Both the position numbers and the translations under genes were made by a program. A stretch of DNA of 20,501 nucleotides from CBFFRJ01 sp051486985 (lineage in GTDB: Bacteria; Pseudomonadota; Gammaproteobacteria; Enterobacterales; Enterobacteriaceae). The stretch spans positions 1-20,501 of the forward strand of contig NZ_JAHVDV010000051.1 in assembly GCF_051486985.1 (NCBI RefSeq). Direction: 5' to 3'. Positions 5,788 through 13,105 of this stretch are shown here, piece after piece (positions within the stretch are counted from its first letter, which is position 1; the number at the start of each line of letters is the position of its first letter). The notes under the pieces are model-generated. The model was not told the origin of the DNA and made no database searches. It saw only the letters and a program-made list of their open reading frames with translations.

Positions 5788-5793
5788 ATTATA
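5788..5793 (-). promoter_or_regulatory. candidate -10 of a housekeeping rpoE promoter
   Basis: A perfect TATAAT occurs on the minus strand at 5793-5788, about 160 nt upstream of rpoE. No good -35 element is seen at 17 nt. A start near 5781 would place both small leader ORFs on the transcript. The rest of the rpoE-nadB interval (about 5800-6017) shows nothing I can name. Confidence 0.35.
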
Positions 5794-6017
5794 AGTCTAC
5801 AAACGCCGAACGCTGTAGTTATGCACATAAAAGTACGCACGACCGGCAGAGAGTAACGCAATACCATCTTTATTTCACCACCTAATCCATCCCGCCTGGT
5901 TTTATTGCCAGCCTCCCCCTTTCAGGTCGGTTACAAAGCCTTTCGGTTTAGCCTGCGTTACAAACCATAAAAAAAACGTACATCATGGCTATTTGTAGTG
6001 CTATGCTGCTGCCACAT

Positions 6018-6035
6018 TGTTTAGTAAATTAAACA
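6018..6035. promoter_or_regulatory. NadR operator in front of nadB
   Basis: TGTTTAGTAAATTAAACA is a perfect match to the NadR box (TGTTTA-N6-TAAACA). It ends six bases before the nadB ATG. NadR represses NAD biosynthesis genes when NAD is plentiful. The box lies so close to the start that little room remains for a ribosome-binding site, and none is evident. Confidence 0.92.
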
Positions 6036-6041
6036 CACGCT

Positions 6042-7661
6042 ATGAATAAACCTTCTGAACTCTCCTGCGATGTGCTGGTTATCGGTAGTGGTGCCGCTGG
6101 CCTCTCCGTCGCTCTGCGTCTTGCAGAACACCACTCCGTGATCGTTTTAAGTAAAGGGCCGGTGAGCGAAGGCTCAACCTTTTACGCGCAAGGCGGTATC
6201 GCAGCGGTATTTGATGACACTGACAGCGTTGAATCCCATGTTGAGGACACGCTAATTGCCGGAGCGGGCATTGTCGATCGCCCCGCAGCCGAGTTTGTCG
6301 CAAGTCATGCGCGCCCGTGCGTTCAGTGGCTTATTGACCAGGGCGTGCTATTTGATACGCAGATCGATGCTAACGGTGGAGAAAGTTATCACCTGACGCG
6401 TGAAGGAGGTCACAGCCATCGTCGCATTCTTCACAGCGCTGATGCCACAGGAAAAGCGGTAGAAACGACGCTTGTGAGCAAAGCGCTCAGCCATCCTAAT
6501 ATTCATATTCTCGAACGCAGTAACGCCGTTGATCTCATCGTTTCCGACAAAATCAGCTTGCCCGGTACGCGTCGCGTTGTCGGGGCGTGGATATGGAACC
6601 GTAATAAAGAGAGGGTGGAGACCTGCCACGCCAAAGCCGTGGTGCTGGCGACAGGCGGTGCCTCAAAAGTGTATCAGTACACCACCAACCCGGATATCGC
6701 CTCTGGCGATGGGATTGCGATGGCATGGCGTGCAGGCTGTCGGGTTGCCAACCTGGAATTTAACCAGTTTCACCCCACCGCTCTGTTCCACCCGCAGGCG
6801 AGAAATTTTCTGCTGACAGAGGCACTGCGTGGTGAAGGTGCGCATCTAAAGCGCCCCGATGGGACCCGTTTTATGCCCGATTTTGACGAGCGAGAAGAAC
6901 TGGCTCCGCGTGATATCGTTGCACGCGCCATCGATCATGAAATGAAGCGGCTTGGTGCCGACTGCATGTATCTTGATATCAGCCACAAACCCAAGGATTT
7001 TGTTCGCCAATATTTCCCGATGATTTATGAGAAATTACTCGGCCTTGGTATTGATCTGACCAAAGATAGTGTCCCTATTGTGCCGGCAGCGCATTACACC
7101 TGCGGCGGGGTGATGGTCGATGAGCATGGTCAGACGGACATAGAGGGGTTGTATGCCATCGGCGAAGTCAGTTACACCGGCCTGCACGGCGCAAACCGCA
7201 TGGCCTCGAATTCGCTGCTCGAATGCCTGGTTTACGGCTGGTCTGCTGCAGAGGATATCGCCCGACGCATGCCCCATGTTCGTGCCACTGCCTCTCTGCC
7301 CGCCTGGGATGAAAGCCGCGTTGATGATGCTGACGAGCGGGTCATTATTCAACATAACTGGCACGAGCTGCGGCTATTTATGTGGGATTACGTGGGTATC
7401 GTTCGCACAACAAAAAGGCTTGAGCGCGCCCTGAGGCGCATCACTCTGCTGCAACAAGAGATAGATGAGTATTACGCCCATTTCCGCGTATCGAATAATT
7501 TGCTGGAACTGCGTAACCTGGTCCAGGTTGCCGAACTGATTGTCCGCTGCGCCATGCAACGCAAAGAGAGTCGTGGCTTACACTACACGCTGGATTACCC
7601 GGATATGCTGCCTGAATCCGGGCCAACGGTACTGGCGCCGCGCAACTACATGAATAGATAA
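6042..7661 (+). CDS. nadB: L-aspartate oxidase (NadB)
   Basis: The 539-residue flavoenzyme oxidises L-aspartate to iminoaspartate, the first step of de novo NAD synthesis, and hands it to quinolinate synthase NadA. The FAD-binding dinucleotide fold is at the N-terminus (VLVIGSGAAGLSVALRL, with G15, G17 and G20), followed by STFYAQGGIAA, the family signature. The REGGHSHRRILH segment (about 120-131) and HPTALFHP belong to the succinate dehydrogenase/fumarate reductase-like active-site architecture. The helical C-terminal domain (about 430-539) is present. Length equals that of E. coli within one residue. Its 3' end overlaps trmN6 on the other strand by 16 nt, and a NadR box precedes it. Confidence 0.98.
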   Translation: MNKPSELSCDVLVIGSGAAGLSVALRLAEHHSVIVLSKGPVSEGSTFYAQGGIAAVFDDTDSVESHVEDTLIAGAGIVDRPAAEFVASHARPCVQWLIDQGVLFDTQIDANGGESYHLTREGGHSHRRILHSADATGKAVETTLVSKALSHPNIHILERSNAVDLIVSDKISLPGTRRVVGAWIWNRNKERVETCHAKAVVLATGGASKVYQYTTNPDIASGDGIAMAWRAGCRVANLEFNQFHPTALFHPQARNFLLTEALRGEGAHLKRPDGTRFMPDFDEREELAPRDIVARAIDHEMKRLGADCMYLDISHKPKDFVRQYFPMIYEKLLGLGIDLTKDSVPIVPAAHYTCGGVMVDEHGQTDIEGLYAIGEVSYTGLHGANRMASNSLLECLVYGWSAAEDIARRMPHVRATASLPAWDESRVDDADERVIIQHNWHELRLFMWDYVGIVRTTKRLERALRRITLLQQEIDEYYAHFRVSNNLLELRNLVQVAELIVRCAMQRKESRGLHYTLDYPDMLPESGPTVLAPRNYMNR

Positions 7662-8383
7662 AACGCCTGGGTTAATGCGGTGTAGCTGTCAGAATAGCGC
7701 TGATCTGCACCGCGAATCACCAGCCTGTCGGTAAAGCACTCACCGGGCGCAGGGGAAAACGCCAGCATCACCCGGTGAGGCAGCCGCACTTCATATTCGG
7801 TCACGTCTGTGCGTAAGCGCAGATGCCAGCCCATACTCAGCGCCTTCGCCGTAAAGGCGTCACTGACATCTACCGGTAAAATAACGCAAAAAAAGCCCTC
7901 TTCCGTAATAAGCGTTGCCGCGCATTCAAGCAGTGAATGATGATTCAGCGTGGTGGTGTAGCGCGCCTGCTCGCGCTGCGGCGTGGCACACTCTACTCCC
8001 TGCTCATAATAAGGCGGGTTGCTGACAATGAGATCGTAACGCGCCGTTTGCCCCTCGGCCCAGGTCATGACATCAGCATGATGCACCACCAGCCGGGAGG
8101 GCCACGGAGAAGCCAGTGCATTATCTCTCGCCTGAGACGCTGCGTCCTCTTCGAGCTCGATGGCGTCAATCACAACATTTTCAGCAGTACGCTGTGCAAT
8201 CATCAGCGAAATCAGACCGCTTCCGGCACCAATATCAAGAATCCGTTTCGCACGGGAGACGGGGGACCATGCACCGAGTAAGATACCATCGGTACCGACT
8301 TTCATGGCGCAACGATCGTGTGCAACGAAGAACTGTTTAAACGTGAAGCCATCACGGCGCAGGTGAGCCTTTGGCTGGGGCAT
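7646..8383 (-). CDS. trmN6: tRNA1(Val) (adenine37-N6)-methyltransferase TrmN6
   Basis: The 245-residue protein (E. coli YfiC, same length) methylates N6 of A37 in tRNA-Val (cmo5UAC) using S-adenosylmethionine. The Rossmann-fold motif I is DIGAGSG (residues 50-56) and the catalytic N6-adenine methyltransferase motif is NPPY (122-125). The start at 8383 (MPQPKAHLRRDGFTFKQFFV) has GAGGT upstream. It is divergent from srmB with 130 nt between the starts, and convergent with nadB, with which it shares 16 nt of coding sequence. It is cytoplasmic and nonessential in E. coli, where its loss affects osmotic and oxidative stress fitness. Confidence 0.95.
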   Translation of the reverse strand: MPQPKAHLRRDGFTFKQFFVAHDRCAMKVGTDGILLGAWSPVSRAKRILDIGAGSGLISLMIAQRTAENVVIDAIELEEDAASQARDNALASPWPSRLVVHHADVMTWAEGQTARYDLIVSNPPYYEQGVECATPQREQARYTTTLNHHSLLECAATLITEEGFFCVILPVDVSDAFTAKALSMGWHLRLRTDVTEYEVRLPHRVMLAFSPAPGECFTDRLVIRGADQRYSDSYTALTQAFYLFM

Positions 8384-8483
8384 CTTTACAACCTCAATAC
8401 GGAAACAGACGTAGCATAGGGTAAAGCGAAGCGCTGGAAAAGGAATAAGCAGACAAACAGATGAAGATTGCAGCCGTAACGTC

Positions 8484-8489
8484 TATAAT
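8484..8489 (+). promoter_or_regulatory. -10 element of the srmB promoter
   Basis: A perfect TATAAT lies 25 nt upstream of the srmB ATG, giving a start near 8496 and a very short leader. No good -35 hexamer is present at the standard distance. Confidence 0.4.
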
Positions 8490-8513
8490 CGGCGCCCCAC
8501 ACAGAGGTAGATA

Positions 8514-9848
8514 ATGACTGTAACGACTTTTTCCGAACTCGAACTTGACGAAAGCCTGCTGGAATCTCTCCAGGAAAAAGGCTTCACACGCCCGACTGCC
8601 ATCCAGGCTGCCGCTATTCCGCCTGCGCTTGAGGGGCGTGATGTTCTCGGTTCCGCACCGACAGGGACGGGGAAAACGGCGGCATATTTGCTGCCCGCGT
8701 TGCAGCATCTGCTGGATTTTCCGCGTAAAAAATCTGGCCCGCCACGTATTTTGATCCTGACGCCAACCCGTGAGCTGGCGATGCAGGTTGCCGACCATGC
8801 CCGCGAACTCGCGAAGCATACTCACCTGGATATCGCGACCATCACTGGCGGCGTTGCCTATATGAACCACGCCGAAGTGTTCAGTGAGAACCAGGATATT
8901 GTGGTGGCAACCACGGGGCGTTTGCTGCAATACATTAAAGAAGAGAATTTTGACTGCCGGGCTGTTGAAACGCTGATTCTGGATGAAGCGGATCGCATGC
9001 TCGACATGGGTTTTGCTCAGGACATCGAACACATTTCCGGTGAAACACGCTGGCGTAACCAGACCATGCTCTTCTCCGCCACGCTCGAAGGCGAAGCCAT
9101 CAAAGACTTTGCTGAACGCCTGCTCAAAGAGCCTGCTGAAGTATCCGCTACGCCATCCACCCGTGAACGCAAGAAAATCCACCAGTGGTATTACCGTGCT
9201 GATAACTACGAGCATAAACTTGCGTTGCTCAAGCACCTGCTGAAACAAGACGATGCAACCCGTACGATCGTTTTTGTCCGTAAACGTGAGCGAGTGCATG
9301 AGCTGGCCTCTCAATTGCGTTCTGCAGGCATCGATAACTGTTATCTTGAAGGTGACATGCCGCAGGTGAAACGCACCGAAGGGATTAAACGCCTGACTGA
9401 AGGTCGCGTGAATGTCCTTGTGGCCACTGACGTGGCGGCGCGCGGTATCGACATCCCTGAAGTAAGCCATGTGATTAACTTTGACATGCCGCGCAGCGGA
9501 GATACCTACCTCCACCGTATCGGTCGTACAGGACGTGCTGGCCTAAAAGGTACGGCTATTTCTCTGGTTGAAGCCCATGACTATCTCCTGCTGCAGAAAG
9601 TGGGCCGCTACATTGAAGAGCCGGTGAAAGCGCGCGTGATAGATGAACTGCGCCCAACGACGCGCCCACCGAGCGAGAAAATGACCGGTAAGCCATCCAA
9701 GAAAGTGCTCGCTAAACGCGAAGAGAAGAAACAGAAAGAAAAAGAGAAGCCGCGCGTGAAAAACCGTCACCGCGATACCAAGAACATTGGTAAACGTCGT
9801 AAGCCAAGTGCGGCGGCCGCTCCTGAAAATCAGGGTAGTGAGGAATAA
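8514..9848 (+). CDS. srmB: DEAD-box RNA helicase SrmB
   Basis: This 444-residue ATP-dependent RNA helicase acts early in assembly of the 50S ribosomal subunit. Motifs in order: Q-motif region FTRPTAIQ (24-31), Walker A APTGTGKT (48-55), PTRELA (84-89), DEAD (157-160), SAT (188-190), ATDVAARGID (304-313) and HRIGRTGRAG (334-343). The C-terminal tail from about residue 385 is lysine- and arginine-rich and probably provides RNA affinity. The start has AGAGGT upstream, and the length equals that of E. coli. A bidirectional terminator follows immediately. In E. coli yfiE and eamB lie between srmB and grcA; here grcA follows directly in convergent orientation. Confidence 0.97.
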   Translation: MTVTTFSELELDESLLESLQEKGFTRPTAIQAAAIPPALEGRDVLGSAPTGTGKTAAYLLPALQHLLDFPRKKSGPPRILILTPTRELAMQVADHARELAKHTHLDIATITGGVAYMNHAEVFSENQDIVVATTGRLLQYIKEENFDCRAVETLILDEADRMLDMGFAQDIEHISGETRWRNQTMLFSATLEGEAIKDFAERLLKEPAEVSATPSTRERKKIHQWYYRADNYEHKLALLKHLLKQDDATRTIVFVRKRERVHELASQLRSAGIDNCYLEGDMPQVKRTEGIKRLTEGRVNVLVATDVAARGIDIPEVSHVINFDMPRSGDTYLHRIGRTGRAGLKGTAISLVEAHDYLLLQKVGRYIEEPVKARVIDELRPTTRPPSEKMTGKPSKKVLAKREEKKQKEKEKPRVKNRHRDTKNIGKRRKPSAAAAPENQGSEE

Positions 9849-9849
9849 A

Positions 9850-9875
9850 AAAACGCCGGGGTAACCCGGCGTTTT
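9850..9875. terminator. bidirectional terminator between srmB and grcA
   Basis: CGCCGGG (9854-9860), loop GTAA and CCCGGCG (9865-9871) form a perfect 7-bp stem, extended by flanking A and T runs. Seven As on the left give a T-run for minus-strand transcripts, and TTTT on the right serves srmB. It starts one base after the srmB stop and can end both convergent genes. Confidence 0.92.
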
Positions 9876-9893
9876 CATTTCTGCGCCCGGTAA

Positions 9894-10277
9894 TTACAGG
9901 CTTTCAGTAAAGGTACGAGCAATAACGTCGCGCTGTTGCTCCGGTGTCAGCGAGTTGAAGCGAACGGCATAACCAGAAACACGAATGGTCAGCTGTGGGT
10001 ATTTTTCCGGATGTTCTACCGCATCAAGCAAGGTTTCACGACGCAGAACGTTAACGTTCAGGTGCTGCCCGCCCTCTACACGAACCTGAGGCTGAACTTC
10101 CATTGGGATTTCACGGTATTCGATTTCACCCAGCTTGCTCACGGCAACAACGTCATCTTCGGCATAACCTGCTTTCGCACAGACGCAACGCGCTTCGCCT
10201 TTTTCGCTATCGAGCAGCCAGAAGGAATTTAACAGTTCATCGTTAGCGGCTTTAGTAATCTGGATACCAGTAATCAT
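9894..10277 (-). CDS. grcA: GrcA, stress-induced alternative glycyl-radical subunit of pyruvate formate-lyase
   Basis: The 127-residue protein is nearly the same as E. coli GrcA (YfiD). It resembles the C-terminal part of PflB and can replace that part when oxygen has cleaved PflB at its radical glycine. The glycyl-radical motif RVSGYAVRF is intact, with G102 as the radical site. GGGAGG precedes the ATG at good spacing. The promoter region carries two FNR boxes 53 bp apart, matching the known E. coli arrangement, so expression should rise under oxygen limitation. The gene is monocistronic, with a terminator downstream. Confidence 0.97.
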   Translation of the reverse strand: MITGIQITKAANDELLNSFWLLDSEKGEARCVCAKAGYAEDDVVAVSKLGEIEYREIPMEVQPQVRVEGGQHLNVNVLRRETLLDAVEHPEKYPQLTIRVSGYAVRFNSLTPEQQRDVIARTFTESL

Positions 10278-10358
10278 GTTGTGCCTCCCTTGGGCATTAT
10301 TTTTGATTTGACCGGTTTGTTAGCGGCCAATTGGTAAAACCATTGTTGCTTGAGTGTA

Positions 10359-10364
10359 TATATA
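10359..10364 (-). promoter_or_regulatory. -10 element of the grcA promoter
   Basis: TATATA on the minus strand lies where a start near 10353 would put the proximal FNR box at about -40.5. This is the class II FNR-activated geometry, in which no -35 element is required. The leader is about 75 nt. Confidence 0.6.
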
Positions 10365-10386
10365 CCCCCCACTCGACCCTGATTCT

Positions 10387-10400
10387 TTGATTAAAATCAA
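10387..10400. promoter_or_regulatory. FNR box, proximal, of grcA
   Basis: TTGATTAAAATCAA is a perfect match to the FNR consensus TTGAT-N4-ATCAA. Its centre lies about 40 bp upstream of the predicted grcA start, so FNR bound here should activate under anaerobiosis. Confidence 0.93.
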
Positions 10401-10439
10401 AGAAAACCACACCAAGAAAAGGGGAATGGCCGGAATTTA

Positions 10440-10453
10440 TTGTTTTACATCAA
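10440..10453. promoter_or_regulatory. FNR box, distal, of grcA
   Basis: TTGTTTTACATCAA matches the FNR consensus at nine of ten defined positions. Its centre is exactly 53 bp from the proximal box, the spacing known from E. coli yfiD (-40.5 and -93.5). There the distal site down-tunes activation so that expression peaks at low oxygen. The remainder of the 314-nt grcA-ung interval shows no further feature I can name. Confidence 0.75.
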
Positions 10454-10591
10454 GTTACGCCAACTGAAATAACTAATATTTTTTTCATTTTTCAACTTAT
10501 TTTAGCGCAATGTTGCCGTTGTCCACGCCTGATTTTGTTACCGGGAAAGAAGCAGTTAAGCTAGTACCATGCAGAGCACCTGGAGAATACG

Positions 10592-11281
10592 ATGACAACC
10601 CCATTAACCTGGCACGATGTGCTGGCGGAAGAAAAACAGCAGCCCTACTTTATCAACACTCTGAATGCCGTTGCCGCGGAGCGTCAGGCTGGAAACGTGA
10701 TTTACCCTCCGCAAAAAGAGGTATTTAATGCGTTTCGCTTCACAGAACTTGGGCAGGTCAAGGTGGTGATTCTCGGTCAGGATCCCTATCACGGCCCCAA
10801 CCAGGCACACGGCCTCTCTTTTTCGGTGCGTCCGGGAGTGGCCATCCCGCCTTCTCTTATGAATATGTATAAAGAACTTGAGCAGTCGATTCCCGGCTTC
10901 ACCCGACCACAACACGGTTATCTGGAAAGCTGGGCGCGTCAGGGAGTGCTTTTACTCAATACCGTGCTCACCGTCAGGGCGGGGCAAGCACATTCGCATG
11001 CCAGTCTGGGCTGGGAAACCTTTACTGATAAAGTCATCAGCATCATCAATGAGCATCGTGAAGGTGTGGTGTTTTTACTCTGGGGAGCGCACGCGCAGAA
11101 AAAAGGGGCGATTATTGATGGCGGACGCCACCATGTTTTAAAAGCGCCACACCCTTCCCCACTGTCAGCCCATCGGGGATTTTTCGGTTGCCGTCACTTC
11201 GCTATGGCGAATGAGTGGTTGATTGAGAAAGGAGAAACCCCGATTGACTGGACACCGGTTCTACCGGCAGAGGAAGAGTAG
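10592..11281 (+). CDS. ung: uracil-DNA glycosylase (family 1)
   Basis: The 229-residue enzyme excises uracil from DNA after cytosine deamination or dUMP incorporation, starting base-excision repair. The water-activating motif GQDPYHGP has D64 as the catalytic aspartate. The minor-groove leucine loop HPSPLSAHRGFFGC has H187 and L191. Length equals that of E. coli. The ATG has GGAG upstream at normal spacing. It is convergent with yfiF, and a long perfect hairpin between them ends both. It is probably expressed alone; no specific promoter was identified. Confidence 0.98.
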   Translation: MTTPLTWHDVLAEEKQQPYFINTLNAVAAERQAGNVIYPPQKEVFNAFRFTELGQVKVVILGQDPYHGPNQAHGLSFSVRPGVAIPPSLMNMYKELEQSIPGFTRPQHGYLESWARQGVLLLNTVLTVRAGQAHSHASLGWETFTDKVISIINEHREGVVFLLWGAHAQKKGAIIDGGRHHVLKAPHPSPLSAHRGFFGCRHFAMANEWLIEKGETPIDWTPVLPAEEE

Positions 11282-11282
11282 A

Positions 11283-11323
11283 ATAAACAGGCACGGCAGA
11301 CTTTGACTGCCGTGCCTGTTTAT
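11283..11323. terminator. bidirectional terminator between ung and yfiF
   Basis: A perfect 17-bp inverted repeat with a 7-nt loop: left arm 11283-11299, right arm 11307-11323. The core is GGCACGGCAG / CTGCCGTGCC and the outer bases are AT-rich, so the ends supply U-runs in both directions. It begins two bases after the ung stop and ends eight before the yfiF stop. Confidence 0.93.
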
Positions 11324-11331
11324 AAGAGCCA

Positions 11332-12411
11332 TTACGCTTTGTTCTGACGCCACCATTCGGCAAGCAACACGCCGGTTGCTACCGAAACGTTAAGACTTTC
11401 AACATTGCCAGATCCATTGATAGAGACGCTCAGGTCCGCGCTGTCGAGTGCCGCATCAGACAAACCATCGCGTTCCTGACCCAGCACCAGCACCATTTTC
11501 TTCGGCAGTGTCGCACTGAAGAGCGGCGTACCTTTATGGCTGGAAGTGGTAACGATGGCATAACCGGCTTTACGGAACGCGTCCAGCGCATCGAGGAAGC
11601 TGTCGCCCGTGATAGCCTGGACGTGTTCAGCCCCACCTTCAGCGGTACGCACCGCAGCACCGGACTCAATCACCGCCGCATCCTGTAACAGGACACCTTT
11701 CACGCCGAAATGCGCGCAGCTGCGCATCATGGCGCCAAGGTTGTGCGGGTTGCCGATATCTTCCAGTGCCAGTACACAATCTTCTTCACTCGCCCGGGAG
11801 ACCCACTGCTGAACGCTGGTGCCGTTACGTTTTTTAATGAGGAAGCATACGCCACCATGATGTTCAGTACCGGACGCTTTCGCCAGTTCTGCATCATCAA
11901 CCACGTGATAGGCTTTACGGTTTGCAGCCATCCAGCGCAGGGCCTCTTTAAAGCGCGGGGTCACGCTCTGCACAAACCAGGCGCGGACAATGCAATCCGG
12001 GCGGCTGCTAAAAAGCGCCTGGCAGGCATTTTCGCCATACACTCGGGTCTCTTCAGCGCGCTGACGACGTAATACCTCAGGGTCGATAAAGCTTTTACCG
12101 CTAATACCACCGTGATCGGCTTTCGCCGGTGCGTCATCAAAGGGTGCACGGGAAACGGTACGCCACGGAGAATCGCCCTGAGGACGTTCACGGTCACGAC
12201 CGCGGTCATTGCTTCGCTCTTCGCGAGCAGGACGACGGCCACTGTTTTTCTCTTCGCGAGCGGGGCGACGACCCGCGTCAGTACGAGACGATCCGCTACG
12301 AGCTGGCCCTTTCCCGGTACGCGGGTTCTGGCTGCGTTTATCGGAATCATCATCACTGCGGACATACATCACTTTGACTTTGCCGCTTTTGTTTTTCAGT
12401 TCATCGTTCAT
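11332..12411 (-). CDS. yfiF: YfiF, SPOUT (SpoU/TrmH-type) RNA methyltransferase-like protein
   Basis: The 359-residue protein starts at the ATG at 12411 (MNDELKNKSGKVKVMYVRSD), with GGAG upstream; an in-frame extension to 12423 has less support. Residues 1-about 95 are basic and low in complexity, with an 11-residue tandem repeat (47-57 and 58-68), followed by a SpoU substrate-binding-like segment (about 120-195). The SPOUT domain shows motif 1 NPHNLGAMMRSCAHFG (221-236), motif 2 LVLGQERDGLS (308-318) and motif 3 VESLNVSVATGVLL (337-350). It is therefore probably a 2'-O-ribose methyltransferase of rRNA or tRNA, but the substrate is not clear to me. The N-terminal repeat makes it longer than the E. 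coli protein (345). Confidence 0.93.
   Translation of the reverse strand: MNDELKNKSGKVKVMYVRSDDDSDKRSQNPRTGKGPARSGSSRTDAGRRPAREEKNSGRRPAREERSNDRGRDRERPQGDSPWRTVSRAPFDDAPAKADHGGISGKSFIDPEVLRRQRAEETRVYGENACQALFSSRPDCIVRAWFVQSVTPRFKEALRWMAANRKAYHVVDDAELAKASGTEHHGGVCFLIKKRNGTSVQQWVSRASEEDCVLALEDIGNPHNLGAMMRSCAHFGVKGVLLQDAAVIESGAAVRTAEGGAEHVQAITGDSFLDALDAFRKAGYAIVTTSSHKGTPLFSATLPKKMVLVLGQERDGLSDAALDSADLSVSINGSGNVESLNVSVATGVLLAEWWRQNKA
12208..12273 (-). repeat. 33-bp tandem repeat inside yfiF
   Basis: Two adjacent 33-bp units (12241-12273 and 12208-12240) encode GRRPAREEKNS and GRRPAREERSN. In the best-aligned 24 bp, 21 are identical. The repeat is in frame and expands the basic N-terminal tail, probably by slippage or unequal exchange. 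Confidence 0.85.
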
Positions 12412-12521
12412 GCTTTTCTCCACCAGCGCTGCGCGAAGCGCGCAGATTACCTGATGTGCCGACGCTTAGCCATTAATTCGTTCAAAAGCTACTGACTATT
12501 ATATTCATTGAATAAATCGCA

Positions 12522-12550
12522 TTGTCGTTTAGATCTCGCTCACCGATAAT
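12522..12550 (+). promoter_or_regulatory. trxC promoter
   Basis: TTGTCG (12522-12527), a 17-nt spacer and GATAAT (12545-12550) make a good sigma 70 promoter. The predicted start near 12557 leaves a leader of about 59 nt before trxC. Confidence 0.6.
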
Positions 12551-12575
12551 ATGTAACATATGAGAAACATATCGG
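12543..12575. promoter_or_regulatory. nested palindromes over the trxC transcription start
   Basis: ATATGTAACATAT (12549-12561) is a perfect palindrome about one central base. It lies within a larger dyad whose ends are CCGATA (12543-12548) and TATCGG (12570-12575). Together they cover the -10 element and the predicted start of trxC. E. coli trxC is OxyR-activated, but this does not resemble an OxyR site, so the binding protein is unknown. Confidence 0.45.
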
Positions 12576-12615
12576 CCCTGAGCCACTCTGTACCAACGCT
12601 TCCCTGAGGTTAGTT

Positions 12616-13035
12616 ATGAATACCGTATGTGCAAGCTGCCAGGCGTTAAACCGCATTCCCGCAGAACGGGTCAATGATGTTGCAAAATGTGGTCGTTGCG
12701 GGCATGAGCTATTTGATGGCGACGTCATCAACGCGACAGGCGACACTCTGGATAAACTGCTTAAAGACGATCTCCCCGTTGTGGTCGACTTTTGGGCACC
12801 CTGGTGTGGCCCCTGTAAGAGCTTTGCGCCGATCTTTGAAGACGTGGCGGAAGAGCGCAGCGGCAAAGTGCGCTTTGTGAAAGTGAATACCGAAGCCGAA
12901 CGCGAACTGAGTGCGCGTTTTCGCATTCGAAGCATCCCGACCATTATGCTTTTCAAAAATGGTGAAGTCGTCGACATGCTCAGCGGCGCGGTGCCTAAAG
13001 CCCCGTTTGACAGCTGGCTGAACGAATCACTTTAA
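12616..13035 (+). CDS. trxC: thioredoxin 2 (TrxC)
   Basis: This 139-residue cytoplasmic disulfide reductase has an added zinc-binding N-terminal domain. The zinc ligands are C5, C8, C25 and C28 (two CxxC pairs), and the redox-active motif is WCGPC with C64 and C67. The cis-proline segment is IRSIPTIMLF. Length and order match E. coli TrxC, which reduces oxidised proteins together with thioredoxin reductase, mainly under oxidative stress. The ATG at 12616 is preceded by GAGGT. It is divergent from yfiF with 204 nt between the starts. A terminator follows 9 nt after the stop. Confidence 0.97.
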   Translation: MNTVCASCQALNRIPAERVNDVAKCGRCGHELFDGDVINATGDTLDKLLKDDLPVVVDFWAPWCGPCKSFAPIFEDVAEERSGKVRFVKVNTEAERELSARFRIRSIPTIMLFKNGEVVDMLSGAVPKAPFDSWLNESL

Positions 13036-13043
13036 TTCCTCCG

Positions 13044-13067
13044 GGGGCACATCGCTTGTGCCCCTTT
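13044..13067 (+). terminator. trxC terminator
   Basis: GGGGCACA (13044-13051), loop TCGCT and TGTGCCCC (13057-13064) form an 8-bp stem followed by TTT. The short T-tail suggests partial read-through into tapT is possible. Confidence 0.75.
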
Positions 13068-13105
13068 CGTTGCTCTGCGACAATGGCGTTTTTCGTGCAA
13101 TTCTC

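Noticed and set aside
8394..9515. 373-codon open frame on the minus strand across srmB
   Set aside because: It is entirely antisense to the well-conserved helicase gene, has low-complexity histidine- and phenylalanine-rich translation typical of a shadow frame, and lacks any recognisable motif.
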